A stretch of DNA of 18,599 bases from Actinomycetes bacterium (GTDB taxonomy: Bacteria; Actinomycetota; Actinomycetes; Propionibacteriales; Propionibacteriaceae), in NCBI GenBank assembly GCA_023419175.1, contig JAEZYG010000035.1:1-18599 (forward strand), written 5' to 3'. A program made the position numbers and the translations under genes. Positions 7,113-15,227 of this stretch are shown piece after piece; positions within the stretch are counted from its first letter, which is position 1; every line of letters begins with the position of its first letter. The notes beneath the pieces were generated by a model. The model had not been told where the DNA came from, made no database searches, and worked only from the letters and a program-made list of their open reading frames with translations.

Positions 7113-7330
7113 TAGATACTTCAACGAGTCACCGAAATGAGTCGTCGCATGGTTCTGACCAAGGCATGATGATCGTCAGTGTCCTTCTCGCTGCGATCGG
7201 TTTCTACGGCGGTATCGGATGGCTGATCGGACATTACACCGGGGCATCATGGTGCTTATTGGTGGGAATTCTGCTCGGTTTCGCCATCGGTATCTACACG
7301 ATTATTAAACGCTATGGGAGTAACGCATGA
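7109..7330 (+). CDS. AtpZ/AtpI-family small membrane protein
   Basis: A 73-residue protein. The polar N-terminus is followed by two membrane helices (about 20-40 and 45-64) with glycine-rich turns: FYGGIGWLIGHYTG, then a loop and LLVGILLGFAIGIYTIIK. This two-helix GxGxxxG pattern is that of the AtpZ/AtpI family (F0F1-ATPase subunit, putative). I chose ATG at 7109 because it overlaps the preceding stop as ATGA and has AGGAG (7096-7100) at good spacing. An in-frame TTG at 7091 would add six residues but lacks an RBS. Its stop likewise overlaps the atpB start (ATGA). It probably helps Fo assembly or ion handling; the role is inferred from the family. Confidence 0.75.
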   Translation: MIDTSTSHRNESSHGSDQGMMIVSVLLAAIGFYGGIGWLIGHYTGASWCLLVGILLGFAIGIYTIIKRYGSNA

Positions 7331-8100
7331 TCCTTCTGGAAACCGGTGGATTTCATTCGCCTGGTCTCGATGATTTCCGCTTTCCCGGATTATTCGGAAC
7401 CGATTGGCTTACCAAGCCGATGCTCCAAGCCATTCTGGCCGGAATCATCGTCGTCGTCTTATGGATCTGGGCATCGCGTAAATTGAGTGTCGTTCCTTCC
7501 AAATCCCAGTTTTTGATGGAAGAGCTGTATTCCTTCATACGCAATAGCGTTGGACGAGATATGTTAGGGTCTGGATTCCGCCCCTATATCGGCTTGCTGG
7601 TCGGCATTTTCACCTACGTGCTTTTAAATAACTGGTTTGGTGAATTCTTCCTCTTCATGTTCCCCACTTTTTCCAATATCGGTTATACCTGGGGAGCTGT
7701 GGCGATGGTGTGCTTCCTCTATATCGCCATCGGTTTTAAGACTCATGGAATCGGTTATCTGAGAAAAGCTTTAATGCCTCCAGGTATTCCTTGGTATCTC
7801 TATATCTTGGTTATTCCTGTCGAGTTTCTCTCCACATTCGTCACCCGTCCGCTGACATTAGGTGTACGACTTTTCGCCAATATGTTCGCTGGACATTTGG
7901 CGATCATGGTTTTCGTTCTCGGCGGCAGCTATTTGCTGACCTATGCCGATAACTATCTCTATAACGCTGCTGGGGTATTCGCTTTGATCTTCAGCTTCGC
8001 CATGTTGGGATTGGAGCTTTTCATCGGCTTTCTACAAGCCTATATCTTCACGATTTTGACCGCTCAATATATCTCTTCCTCGTTGAGCGACTCTCACTGA
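7327..8100 (+). CDS. atpB: ATP synthase subunit a
   Basis: Subunit a forms the proton half-channels of Fo against the c-ring. The 257-residue protein has five to six membrane helices. The diagnostic helix is RPLTLGVRLFANMFAGH (174-190), in which Arg181 corresponds to the essential E. coli Arg210. A downstream helix with GLELFIGFLQAYIFTIL (228-244) contains the conserved Gln237 region. Length and helix order are normal. It starts at an ATG overlapping the previous stop (ATGA) and lies 30 nt before atpE. Confidence 0.97.
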   Translation: MILLETGGFHSPGLDDFRFPGLFGTDWLTKPMLQAILAGIIVVVLWIWASRKLSVVPSKSQFLMEELYSFIRNSVGRDMLGSGFRPYIGLLVGIFTYVLLNNWFGEFFLFMFPTFSNIGYTWGAVAMVCFLYIAIGFKTHGIGYLRKALMPPGIPWYLYILVIPVEFLSTFVTRPLTLGVRLFANMFAGHLAIMVFVLGGSYLLTYADNYLYNAAGVFALIFSFAMLGLELFIGFLQAYIFTILTAQYISSSLSDSH

Positions 8101-8130
8101 GATTACAGAAAATAAGGAAAGGAAATAGTT

Positions 8131-8352
8131 ATGGTTCCCCTGGAGATCATCGGTTCGATCAACGTCATCGGCTATGCCTTGGCCACCTTGGGTCCTGCTC
8201 TCGGCGTGGCGTGGATCTTCGCCTCAGTCATCAACGGAACAGCTCGTCAGCCTGAAGCTCGTGACGCCATGATGAAAACTGCCTATATCGGTTTTGCCGT
8301 TGTTGAGGCATTGGCAATTCTCGGCTTCGTGCTCGCCTTCGTCATTCGCTGA
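8131..8352 (+). CDS. atpE: ATP synthase subunit c
   Basis: A 73-residue hairpin of two membrane helices joined by the polar loop ARQPEA (38-43), which contacts the F1 stalk. The ion-carrying carboxylate is Glu59 in GFAVVEALAILGF (54-66). Family members form the rotating ring that turns proton flow into rotation. Helix 1 normally carries a GxGxGxG packing motif; here it reads GPALGVA (21-27), so alternate glycines are alanine (A23, A27), and A16 replaces another common glycine. This matters because helix-1 packing influences the number of c subunits per ring. The ATG has the strong RBS AAGGAAAGGA (8114-8123). No sodium-ligand signature is obvious, so protons are the likely ion. Confidence 0.97.
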   Translation: MVPLEIIGSINVIGYALATLGPALGVAWIFASVINGTARQPEARDAMMKTAYIGFAVVEALAILGFVLAFVIR

Positions 8353-8362
8353 TAGGCCCGCA

Positions 8363-8929
8363 ATGACTGTGGGATCTATTCTTCTCGAAAGTTTCTTGGG
8401 GCCTTTAGCTCCAGAGCATCCGAGCGAATTCGTTGTCGGTCTGCTCATGGCGATTTTCGTCGCTGTTGGTGTGACGAAATTCGTCGTACCGAAATTCGAA
8501 GAGCTCTACCGTCAGCGAGCCGATCAGATCGAAGGCGGCATCAATCGCGCTCAAAAAGCCGAAGCAGATGCAGCAGCTCTCAAGCGTGACTTTGAGAAGC
8601 GTCTAGCCGATTCGAGAAATGAAGCAGCCGATATCCGCACAGAGGCTAAGGAACAAGCTGCCCAGATTATCGCTCAAGCGAAAGAAGAGGCGAACCGTGA
8701 ATGCGAGCGGATGATCTCGCAGGCTCGAGATCAGATCGCAGCTCATCAACGTGAAGCCTTCACCCAGCTGAAAAGCGATGTGGGTTCTTTAGCGGTACAG
8801 TTAGCATCCAAGATCGTTGCCGAAAGGCTCGACAACGATGAGGCTATCGACCGCAGTGTCGATCGTTTCCTCGATGAACTCGATTCCGATCCGTCGCGTT
8901 TAGATAGCGTCGGCATTGAAAAGAGGTAG
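8363..8929 (+). CDS. atpF: ATP synthase subunit b
   Basis: Subunit b is the peripheral stalk that holds F1 still against the rotor. The 188-residue protein has one N-terminal membrane helix (about 22-42, FVVGLLMAIFVAVGVTKFVV) and then a long, highly charged alanine-rich helix (about 45-165), the dimeric coiled-coil stalk. I place the start at the ATG 11 nt after the atpE stop; the frame is open further upstream to an ATG at 8294, but that would run through atpE. No strong RBS precedes it (GATAGG is weak), so translation may be coupled to atpE. It is a separate protein from delta, unlike the mycobacterial b-delta fusion. Confidence 0.94.
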   Translation: MTVGSILLESFLGPLAPEHPSEFVVGLLMAIFVAVGVTKFVVPKFEELYRQRADQIEGGINRAQKAEADAAALKRDFEKRLADSRNEAADIRTEAKEQAAQIIAQAKEEANRECERMISQARDQIAAHQREAFTQLKSDVGSLAVQLASKIVAERLDNDEAIDRSVDRFLDELDSDPSRLDSVGIEKR

Positions 8930-8934
8930 ATCGA

Positions 8935-9714
8935 GTGGAGAGAACACGGGTCTATCGCGTTGACGATGATGCTTTCAGTGCTTGGGGGCTGACGCGTGAC
9001 GATGCCTTGGAACTGGAAGGTGTGATGGCATCGTTGAACGCATATCCTCAATTGAGATCGCGTTTAGCCGACCCCTCCTATGAGGAAAAGGCGAAATTGG
9101 ATCTGGTCTCAACACTGTGGGGTACGCGTATTAGTCAGGCTAGCTGCAAGGCTTTAGCTCATATCGCCCAGAGCGCTGAGAATTCGGCTCATCTGATCGC
9201 TTTGATTCACGATGCGATCGTGCGCACCCTCTTGATGACCAGCGAGGATCTATCGACAACAGGTGATGAGCTTTTCTCTGTCTGTCAGCTCATCACTTCT
9301 GATAGTGAGCTTCACGCTGCAATCCAGGCGCGTTCGCGCTCAGTTGAACAGCGATATGAATTAATCGCTTCGCTCATTCGTGGAAAGGTCACGCAGACGA
9401 CATGTGAGTGTGTGCGTATCGCTTTCGCCTCACCATATCGAGATCTTGCATCTGCCTTAGAAGAATATGCACGCTATGCCAGTGAGCTGAGCGGGAATCA
9501 ATTCGTCGTAGCGACTGTGGCGAAAATGCCAACCGATACTCAACGTGAACGTTTGATGACCCGACTTTCCTCTTCCCTTGGCGGCTCAGTCCACGTCCAC
9601 TACATCGTGGATCCACAGGTATTGGGAGGAATGAAGCTGACCTGGTCGCAGCAGATGATCGACGCCACTGTGCGTGCCATGACCGATGATCTTCACCAAC
9701 GCATCGGCGAATAG
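8935..9714 (+). CDS. atpH: ATP synthase subunit delta
   Basis: Delta (OSCP-type) caps the alpha/beta hexamer and joins it to subunit b. The product has 259 residues, longer than E. coli delta (177) and similar to the longer delta of Streptomyces-type Actinobacteria. The mostly helical N-terminal domain (about 1-185) is followed by the conserved C-terminal segment VDPQVLGGMKLTWSQQMID (226-244) and a final helix. The start is GTG with AGAGG (8922-8926) upstream, 5 nt after atpF. Sequence conservation is low, as usual for delta; the C-terminal GG motif and operon position make the call secure. Confidence 0.93.
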   Translation: MERTRVYRVDDDAFSAWGLTRDDALELEGVMASLNAYPQLRSRLADPSYEEKAKLDLVSTLWGTRISQASCKALAHIAQSAENSAHLIALIHDAIVRTLLMTSEDLSTTGDELFSVCQLITSDSELHAAIQARSRSVEQRYELIASLIRGKVTQTTCECVRIAFASPYRDLASALEEYARYASELSGNQFVVATVAKMPTDTQRERLMTRLSSSLGGSVHVHYIVDPQVLGGMKLTWSQQMIDATVRAMTDDLHQRIGE

Positions 9715-9762
9715 AGATAACCAGACATATGTCCCAGCGACACAAAGACAGGAGACGATGAA

Positions 9763-11397
9763 ATGGCGGACCTGAGCATTCGCCCTGAAGAGATTCGCGA
9801 TGCGCTGAACTCTTTCGTCGAAAACTACAATCCGGCTCATAGCGCTGCTGAAGAAGTCGGCACAGTGATCTCATCTGGCGATGGAATCGCTAAGGTCGAA
9901 GGCCTGCCATCCGCTATGGCAAATGAGCTTCTACGCTTTGAAAACGGCACCTTGGGTATCGCCTTGAACCTCGACGTCCACGAAATCGGCGTCGTCGTCC
10001 TTGGAGATTCTGAGGGGATCGAAGAAGGATCAACCGTGAAAGGTACCGGCGAGATCCTTTCAGTCCCGGTAGGAGACGGCTACCTCGGCAGAGTTGTAGA
10101 CGCTATGGGTCGTCCTATCGACGGGAAAGGTTCCATCGAAGGACTGGTGGAGCGTCGTCCTCTCGAACTCCAAGCGGCTGGCGTTATGGCTCGTCAAGAG
10201 GTCAATGAACCCTTGGCAACTGGATTGAAAGCGATCGACTCGATGACCCCGATCGGACGTGGTCAGCGTCAGCTCATCATCGGCGACCGCAAGACCGGTA
10301 AGACCGCCATCGCGATCGATACGATTCTCAATCAGAAAGCCAACTGGGAGTCGGGAGATCCTAACAAACAGGTGCTGTGCATCTATGTCGCTGTCGGACA
10401 GAAGAACTCGACTGTTGCTGAAGTCCATCAGACCCTGGAAAAGCATGGAGCGATGGAATATTCGGTGATCGTCAACGCTCCCGCTTCGGATCCCGCCGGC
10501 TATAAGTACATCGCTCCTTACGCCGGATCGGCCATCGGTCAGCATTGGATGTACCAGGGACGCCACGTCTTGATTGTCTTTGATGATCTGACCAAACAGG
10601 CTGAAGCCTATCGAGCGATGTCCTTATTGCTTCGCCGTCCTCCGGGTCGTGAAGCCTATCCAGGTGATGTGTTCTATCTTCACTCTCGTCTGCTGGAACG
10701 CTGCGCCAAGCTCAACGATTCTCTTGGTGGCGGTTCGATGACGGGATTGCCTATCGTCGAGACGAAAGCCAATGACGTATCGGCCTATATTCCGACCAAT
10801 GTCATTTCCATCACCGATGGACAGATCTTCTTGCAGTCAGATCTGTTCAATGCCAATCAGCGTCCCGCAGTCGATGTCGGCGTATCGGTCTCCCGCGTTG
10901 GCGGTGCCGCTCAGACCAAGGCGATGAAGAAGATTGCCGGTACTTTGAAGATTTCCTTGGCGCAATACCGTGATATGCAGGCTTTCGCGATGGTCGCCTC
11001 TGATCTCGATGACGCCTCCAAGAGACAGCTGGAACGCGGTGCTCGTCTGATGGAATTATTGCGTCAGCCTCAGTATTCACCGATGTCCAATGCTGAGCAG
11101 GTCGCCGTCATCTGGGCTGGAACCACTGGGAAACTCGATGAGGTTCCACTTGAGGATATACGCCGTTTCGAGCAGGAATTCCTTGACTATCTGAATGCCA
11201 ATAGTCAGGTGCTGACTCGTATCGATTCCACCGGCAAGCTCGAAGATGATGACATCGTTGAGCTCGAAGAAAAGATTGCTGAGTTTAAGAGCCAGTTCAA
11301 GACCGCAGACGGACTCCTGCTGGGGCAAGCTGATGCAGATGAGGTTTTAGATGACGACATTCATCAGCAGCAGATCCGCAAGCAGAATCGAGGCTAG
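9763..11397 (+). CDS. atpA: ATP synthase subunit alpha
   Basis: Alpha forms the non-catalytic nucleotide sites of F1. Domains: N-terminal beta barrel (about 27-95), nucleotide-binding domain (about 96-380) and C-terminal helical domain. Motifs: P-loop GDRKTGKT (174-181), VGQKNSTVAEV (211-221), SITDGQIFLQ (349-358), and Arg378 in SVSRVGGAAQ, the arginine that reaches into the catalytic site. The 544-residue length exceeds E. coli (513) by about 30 residues. The excess is a charged C-terminal tail (roughly 515-544) with an acidic stretch and then QQQIRKQNRG. A similar tail in mycobacterial alpha suppresses ATP hydrolysis; that function here is inferred. The ATG has a CAGGAG RBS (9749-9754). It overlaps atpG by 1 nt. 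Confidence 0.98.
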   Translation: MADLSIRPEEIRDALNSFVENYNPAHSAAEEVGTVISSGDGIAKVEGLPSAMANELLRFENGTLGIALNLDVHEIGVVVLGDSEGIEEGSTVKGTGEILSVPVGDGYLGRVVDAMGRPIDGKGSIEGLVERRPLELQAAGVMARQEVNEPLATGLKAIDSMTPIGRGQRQLIIGDRKTGKTAIAIDTILNQKANWESGDPNKQVLCIYVAVGQKNSTVAEVHQTLEKHGAMEYSVIVNAPASDPAGYKYIAPYAGSAIGQHWMYQGRHVLIVFDDLTKQAEAYRAMSLLLRRPPGREAYPGDVFYLHSRLLERCAKLNDSLGGGSMTGLPIVETKANDVSAYIPTNVISITDGQIFLQSDLFNANQRPAVDVGVSVSRVGGAAQTKAMKKIAGTLKISLAQYRDMQAFAMVASDLDDASKRQLERGARLMELLRQPQYSPMSNAEQVAVIWAGTTGKLDEVPLEDIRRFEQEFLDYLNANSQVLTRIDSTGKLEDDDIVELEEKIAEFKSQFKTADGLLLGQADADEVLDDDIHQQQIRKQNRG

Positions 11398-12320
11398 TGG
11401 TGGCTTCATCTCTGCGTGAATTGCGTGAGAGGCGCAACTCTGTGGCTGCGACGATGAAGATCACCAAAGCCATGGAGTTGATTGCAGCCTCCCGCGTCAA
11501 CAAGGCTCAAGCAAAAGCCAGGGCGGCGGCCGAATATACGAGGGAGTTGCGTAGCGCTGTCTCAGCTGTGGCGAGCTATGCGCATGTCGATCATCCCTTG
11601 ACGAAGGAATATCGTGAGAAAAAGCGCAGTGCCGTCCTGGTCATCAGCTCAGATCGAGGTCTAGCTGGAGGCTATGTCGGTGGTGTGATGAGGAGTGCTG
11701 AAGGTCTGATTTCCAAACTTCATGATGAGGGGATGGAGGTCGATCTTTACGCCTGTGGACGGAAAGCTGAAGACTATTTTGCTTTCCATCAACATGCGTT
11801 AAAGGCATCCTGGTCTGGTTTTAGCGAAGCACCTCATTATGAGCACGCTCGCGAGATCGGTGAGAAACTCATGGAGGCTTTCACCACCGACCAGCGCGAG
11901 GGAGGGGTATGTCAGCTCTATGTGGTCTATACCCATCTCAATTCGATGGTCTCTCAAAAGCCTAGGATCGTGCGTCTACTTCCTCTCGAAGTGGTGGAAG
12001 ATGCTGAAGGTGATGTGATCGCAGATCCAGCTAAGACTCAGGCTCCAGATTATCTCTTTGAGCCGAGCCCTGAAGAGGTTCTGGATGCCTTATTGCCGAT
12101 GTATATCATCGATTCGATCAAATTCATGCTGCGTCAGGCGTCCGCATCGGAATTGGCAAGTCGTCAACAGGCCATGCACGCTGCAACGGATAATGCAGCC
12201 GAGCTGATCCGTCAGTTAACCCGTCAAGCCAATGCGGCTCGACAAGCAGAAATTACTCAAGAGATTACTGAAATCGTCGGCGGGGCCTCTGCGTTGTCCG
12301 CCTCGGGACAGGAGCGCTGA
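11397..12320 (+). CDS. atpG: ATP synthase subunit gamma
   Basis: Gamma is the central rotating shaft of F1. The 307-residue protein has the signature N-terminal helix RELRERRNSVAATMKITKAM (7-26). The SSDRGLAGGY segment (84-93) belongs to the Rossmann-like domain. The long C-terminal helix follows (about 245-300, ASRQQAMHAATDNAAELI and onwards) and pairs with the N-terminal helix in the coiled coil. GTG at 11397 shares one base with the atpA stop (TAGTG); a second GTG codon follows immediately, so the start could be one codon later. GAGG (11389-11392) serves as a weak RBS. Length and ends are normal for Actinobacteria. Confidence 0.97.
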   Translation: MVASSLRELRERRNSVAATMKITKAMELIAASRVNKAQAKARAAAEYTRELRSAVSAVASYAHVDHPLTKEYREKKRSAVLVISSDRGLAGGYVGGVMRSAEGLISKLHDEGMEVDLYACGRKAEDYFAFHQHALKASWSGFSEAPHYEHAREIGEKLMEAFTTDQREGGVCQLYVVYTHLNSMVSQKPRIVRLLPLEVVEDAEGDVIADPAKTQAPDYLFEPSPEEVLDALLPMYIIDSIKFMLRQASASELASRQQAMHAATDNAAELIRQLTRQANAARQAEITQEITEIVGGASALSASGQER

Positions 12321-12325
12321 AGAAA

Positions 12326-13768
12326 ATGACAGATATCACCAGTACTTCCTCCCTCACAGGGGATGGTCGCGTTACGCGAGTGATCGGCTCGGTTGTCGAT
12401 GTGGAATTCCCCATCGACAAACTTCCTCAGATCAATTCGGCTCTCCAAGTTGAAGCTCTCGTGGACGGAGAACGCCGTCCCATCGTTTTAGAAGTTCAGC
12501 TTCAAATCGGTGAGAGCGAAGTGCGCTGTATCTCTTTGAAACCGACCGACGGTGTACGCCGCGGTGCGGTGGTGAAGGATACGGGTGCTCCCATCTCAGT
12601 TCCAGTCGGTCAGGTCACCAAAGGACATGTGTGGAATGTGACCGGCGATGTTCTCAACGACGATCCTGAACGTATTGAGATTACAGAGCGCTGGCCGATC
12701 CATCGCGATCCACCTCCCTTTGATGAATTGCAGCCTGAAACACAGATGCTGCAAACAGGTATCAAGGTTATCGATCTGCTGACCCCCTATGTTCAAGGTG
12801 GAAAGATCGGTCTTTTCGGTGGCGCTGGCGTGGGGAAGACGGTGCTCATTCAAGAGATGATTTTCCGTATCGCCCATAACTTCGGTGGAACCTCTGTCTT
12901 TGCCGGTGTGGGGGAGCGTACCCGTGAGGGTAATGATCTGATTACCGAGATGGACGAAGCCGGTGTGTTGAAAGATACCGCTTTGGTCTTTGGACAGATG
13001 GACGAGCCGCCGGGTACTCGTCTGCGCGTAGCTCTATCGGCTTTGACGATGGCTGAATATTTCCGCGATGTGGAAAATCAGGATGTCTTGTTGTTCATCG
13101 ACAATATCTTCCGCTTTACTCAGGCCGGCTCTGAAGTATCGACTCTCCTAGGTCGTATGCCCTCCGCTGTGGGCTATCAGCCCAACCTGGCAGATGAGAT
13201 GGGCGCTTTGCAGGAACGTATCACCTCGACAAGAGGACATTCGATCACCTCAATGCAGGCGATCTATGTTCCAGCAGATGACTATACCGATCCAGCTCCG
13301 GCAACGACCTTCGCCCATCTGGATGCCACCACCGAGTTATCGCGTGCAATCGCTTCACGCGGTATCTACCCGGCTGTCGATCCGCTGACGTCCACCAGCC
13401 GTATTCTCGACGCTCAATATATCGGTCAAGAGCATTACAATGTGGCAACTCAGGTCAAGCAGATCTTGCAGCGCAATAAGGAATTGCAAGATATCATCGC
13501 CATCTTGGGTATTGATGAATTGAGCGAGGATGACAAGATCTTGGTCTCGCGCGCTCGCCGTATTCAGCAGTTCTTGAGCCAGAACTTCTATGTGGCTGAG
13601 AAATTCACCGGTGTTGAGGGATCTACGGTTCCTGTCGAGGAGACTGTGTCCAGTTTCAAGATGATCTGTGAGGGAGAATGCGATGACATTCCCGAACAGG
13701 CCTTCTATAACGTCGGTGGTATGGAAGATGTCTTCAAGAAATGGGACGAGATTAAGAAGGGCAAGTGA
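12326..13768 (+). CDS. atpD: ATP synthase subunit beta
   Basis: Beta holds the three catalytic sites. The 480-residue protein is the normal length. Motifs: P-loop GGAGVGKT (165-172); GERTREGND with catalytic Glu197; Walker B LLFIDNIFRF (255-264); TDPAPATTFAHLD (321-333); the family signature PAVDPLTSTS (349-358); and the C-terminal DELSEDD (397-403), a one-residue variant of the well-known DELSEED lever that pushes on gamma. The ATG lies 5 nt after atpG; GGAG (12311-12314) is somewhat distant and GAAGAAA is closer. The stop overlaps atpC. Confidence 0.99.
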   Translation: MTDITSTSSLTGDGRVTRVIGSVVDVEFPIDKLPQINSALQVEALVDGERRPIVLEVQLQIGESEVRCISLKPTDGVRRGAVVKDTGAPISVPVGQVTKGHVWNVTGDVLNDDPERIEITERWPIHRDPPPFDELQPETQMLQTGIKVIDLLTPYVQGGKIGLFGGAGVGKTVLIQEMIFRIAHNFGGTSVFAGVGERTREGNDLITEMDEAGVLKDTALVFGQMDEPPGTRLRVALSALTMAEYFRDVENQDVLLFIDNIFRFTQAGSEVSTLLGRMPSAVGYQPNLADEMGALQERITSTRGHSITSMQAIYVPADDYTDPAPATTFAHLDATTELSRAIASRGIYPAVDPLTSTSRILDAQYIGQEHYNVATQVKQILQRNKELQDIIAILGIDELSEDDKILVSRARRIQQFLSQNFYVAEKFTGVEGSTVPVEETVSSFKMICEGECDDIPEQAFYNVGGMEDVFKKWDEIKKGK

Positions 13769-14181
13769 TGGATCAGCATCTGAACGTGAAATTCGTTGCC
13801 ACCGATGGTCCGGTGTGGGAAGGAGAGGCGACGAGTGTTCTGGTGCGGACTCAAGAAGGAGACCTCGGTATCCTTCCTGGGCACGTCCCCTTGATGGCTG
13901 TTCTCGTTCCTCATGGGGCAGAGGTGGTTTCTCCAGATGGTCAGCGTCATATCGTCGCTGTCGATTCGGGGTTCGTCTCGGTATTTGACAATCACGTTTC
14001 GGTGTTATCAGCCTATGGGGAGATGGCTCATCAGATCTCTGTCGATCAGGCTCGTATCGCTCAAGCGTCATTGGCTCAGAAGGTCTCTCAAGCTGAAGCC
14101 ACTGAGGAAGAAGTGCGTCTTTATCGACGTCTACTCTCTCAGATCAAAGCAGCGGAGAAATATGAGAAATTGGAGCATTGA
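13768..14181 (+). CDS. atpC: ATP synthase subunit epsilon
   Basis: Epsilon binds gamma and the c-ring and can brake ATP hydrolysis. The N-terminal beta sandwich (about 1-86) contains WEGEATSVLVRTQEGDLGIL and LPGHVPLMAVL, typical of the family. The C-terminal part (about 90-137) is a helical hairpin ending in the charged AAEKYEKLEH. I start it at the ATG that shares one base with the atpD stop (TGATG); the preceding GTG codon at 13765 is the alternative and adds one Met. AAGAAGGG (13754-13761) is the RBS. It is the last gene of the operon, followed by a terminator. Confidence 0.95.
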   Translation: MDQHLNVKFVATDGPVWEGEATSVLVRTQEGDLGILPGHVPLMAVLVPHGAEVVSPDGQRHIVAVDSGFVSVFDNHVSVLSAYGEMAHQISVDQARIAQASLAQKVSQAEATEEEVRLYRRLLSQIKAAEKYEKLEH

Positions 14182-14197
14182 TTTATCCACTACGATC

Positions 14198-14232
14198 TCG
14201 GCGGGAGGGATATCCTTCCCGCCGATTTCTTT
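14198..14232 (+). terminator. Terminator of the ATP synthase operon
   Basis: The stem is CGGCGGGAGGGA/TCCTTCCCGCCG (14199-14210 with 14213-14224), paired through 12 positions with one G-U wobble, extendable by a T-A pair. ATTTCTTTAA follows. It lies 17 nt after the atpC stop. The stem is strong; the T-tract is moderate. Confidence 0.82.
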
Positions 14233-14273
14233 AAGAGACGCTATGGATCTCAAGGAAGGTCTAGAGTGAGAAT

Positions 14274-15062
14274 ATGACCCAGATCGTCGATTATTTTTCC
14301 TTGTGGACGAAGGATCGCATGACAGATCCTCAGCGAAGAGATCAGCAGACAGAAGCGAATTTTTGGGTTGGACATGCCCCAGTCTACGACGATAATGCTG
14401 GGCGTTTGGAAAGCTCCTATGGACAAATTGGTATGGTGATCTCTTTAATCGATCCCGGTCTTTCTGTTCTCGATGTCGGAGGAGGAACTGGACGATTCGC
14501 TCTTCCTCTCGCTCAGCGTGGCTGTCAGGTCACTGTCCTAGATCGCTCTGCAGATATGTTAGCCGTCTTGGCTCAGAAGATATCGGCTCACCATGTCGAT
14601 ATCGAGATGATTCATCGCACATGGCCACATGTGATGGATCGTCGCTATGACGTGGTCTTGGCTGCCTGGTCTCTCTATTGGAATATCGATTTGAAAGCAA
14701 GTCTAGAAGCGATGGTGGATCATGCGAAGAAGCGGATCATCATCATCGATACGACTGGATCTCCTACGCCGTATGATCTGGCTTTAGGACAAGGACGAGT
14801 CGAGATCCAACAGGCTAGACACCTCCTTTTTGCCGGTGGATTAGCTCAGTTGGGTCTTAGTTCAACCATTCATATCGTGACCGATTGCACATTCATCTCT
14901 GAGAGGCGAGGAGAGCAGGATTGTCAGCAAGCTGGTATAGATATTCGTCAATTGACATCGTTATGTGAATCCTATCGAGTAGATGGCGGGTGGAATATTC
15001 CGAGGCAGATCGCGGTGGTGGTCGCCGAGATGAATCAGCCGATTATCCGTTATAGAGGATGA
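14274..15062 (+). CDS. Class I SAM-dependent methyltransferase, substrate unknown
   Basis: A 262-residue soluble protein. Motif I of Rossmann-type methyltransferases is VLDVGGGTG (65-73), followed by the acidic residue Asp90 in VTVLDRSADML at the end of strand 2 and AAWSLYW (about 129-135) as motif IV. The N-terminal segment (28-45, FWVGHAPVYDD and onwards) resembles the substrate-side cap of small-molecule methyltransferases. The ATG has no ideal RBS: AAGGAAGG at 14252-14259 is too distant, and GAGTGAG lies close. It lies between the atp terminator and an ABC importer for a metal complex, separated from the importer by 165 nt. It might act on the imported ligand or on a corrinoid or heme-type compound, but nothing in the sequence fixes this. 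Confidence 0.8.
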   Translation: MTQIVDYFSLWTKDRMTDPQRRDQQTEANFWVGHAPVYDDNAGRLESSYGQIGMVISLIDPGLSVLDVGGGTGRFALPLAQRGCQVTVLDRSADMLAVLAQKISAHHVDIEMIHRTWPHVMDRRYDVVLAAWSLYWNIDLKASLEAMVDHAKKRIIIIDTTGSPTPYDLALGQGRVEIQQARHLLFAGGLAQLGLSSTIHIVTDCTFISERRGEQDCQQAGIDIRQLTSLCESYRVDGGWNIPRQIAVVVAEMNQPIIRYRG

Positions 15063-15227
15063 AGATATCGGGCAATTCTTAGATGGGATCGAGAGAGGGT
15101 AAAGAATGAATGAGGATGATAGTTCAATATGTAATGAACTACGGTGAATAAATTTATTGTCCCTAGAATTTCTCCTGATAGGTACAGATATTATGCCTAT
15201 CGAAAACGAGACTATGTGGAAGGTGCC
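15063..15227 (+). promoter_or_regulatory. Leader of the metal-complex ABC importer: candidate promoter and operators
   Basis: This AT-rich 165-nt gap contains three inverted repeats. They are AGTTCA-8 nt-TGAACT (15121-15140), the perfect palindrome AATAAATTTATT (15147-15158), and GATAGG-13 nt-CCTATC (15177-15201). The third brackets TATTAT (15189-15194), a near-consensus -10 hexamer; TAGAAT (15164-15169) is a second possible -10. No clear -35 is seen. An operator over the -10 would fit repression by an iron-type regulator, but the repeats do not match the DtxR/IdeR consensus I know. The RBS GGAAGG (15218-15223) lies 4 nt before the ATG of the lipoprotein gene. Confidence 0.45.

Noticed and set aside
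8294..8362. Upstream start for atpF at ATG 8294
   Set aside because: It would read 57 nt through the end of atpE, and the extra residues are Cys/Ser/Pro-rich and unlike subunit b; ATG 8363 gives a normal N-terminus.
9389..9874. Minus-strand open frame of 161 codons over atpH/atpA
   Set aside because: Antisense to conserved genes, with a Cys/Arg/Ser-rich composition typical of a reverse-complement shadow.
13355..14071. Long open frame (238 codons) on the minus strand across atpD and atpC
   Set aside because: It is antisense to two certain genes; the product is low-complexity Arg/Asp/His-rich with no recognisable domain, and no ribosome binding site or operon context supports it.
15063..15227. 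Possible cobalamin riboswitch upstream of the importer lipoprotein
   Set aside because: The region is only 165 nt and I find no B12-box-like conserved core; the visible dyads are better explained as protein sites.
15144..15227. Upstream start for the lipoprotein at 15144
   Set aside because: It would place 28 charged residues before the signal peptide; ATG 15228 has a good RBS and a textbook lipoprotein signal.
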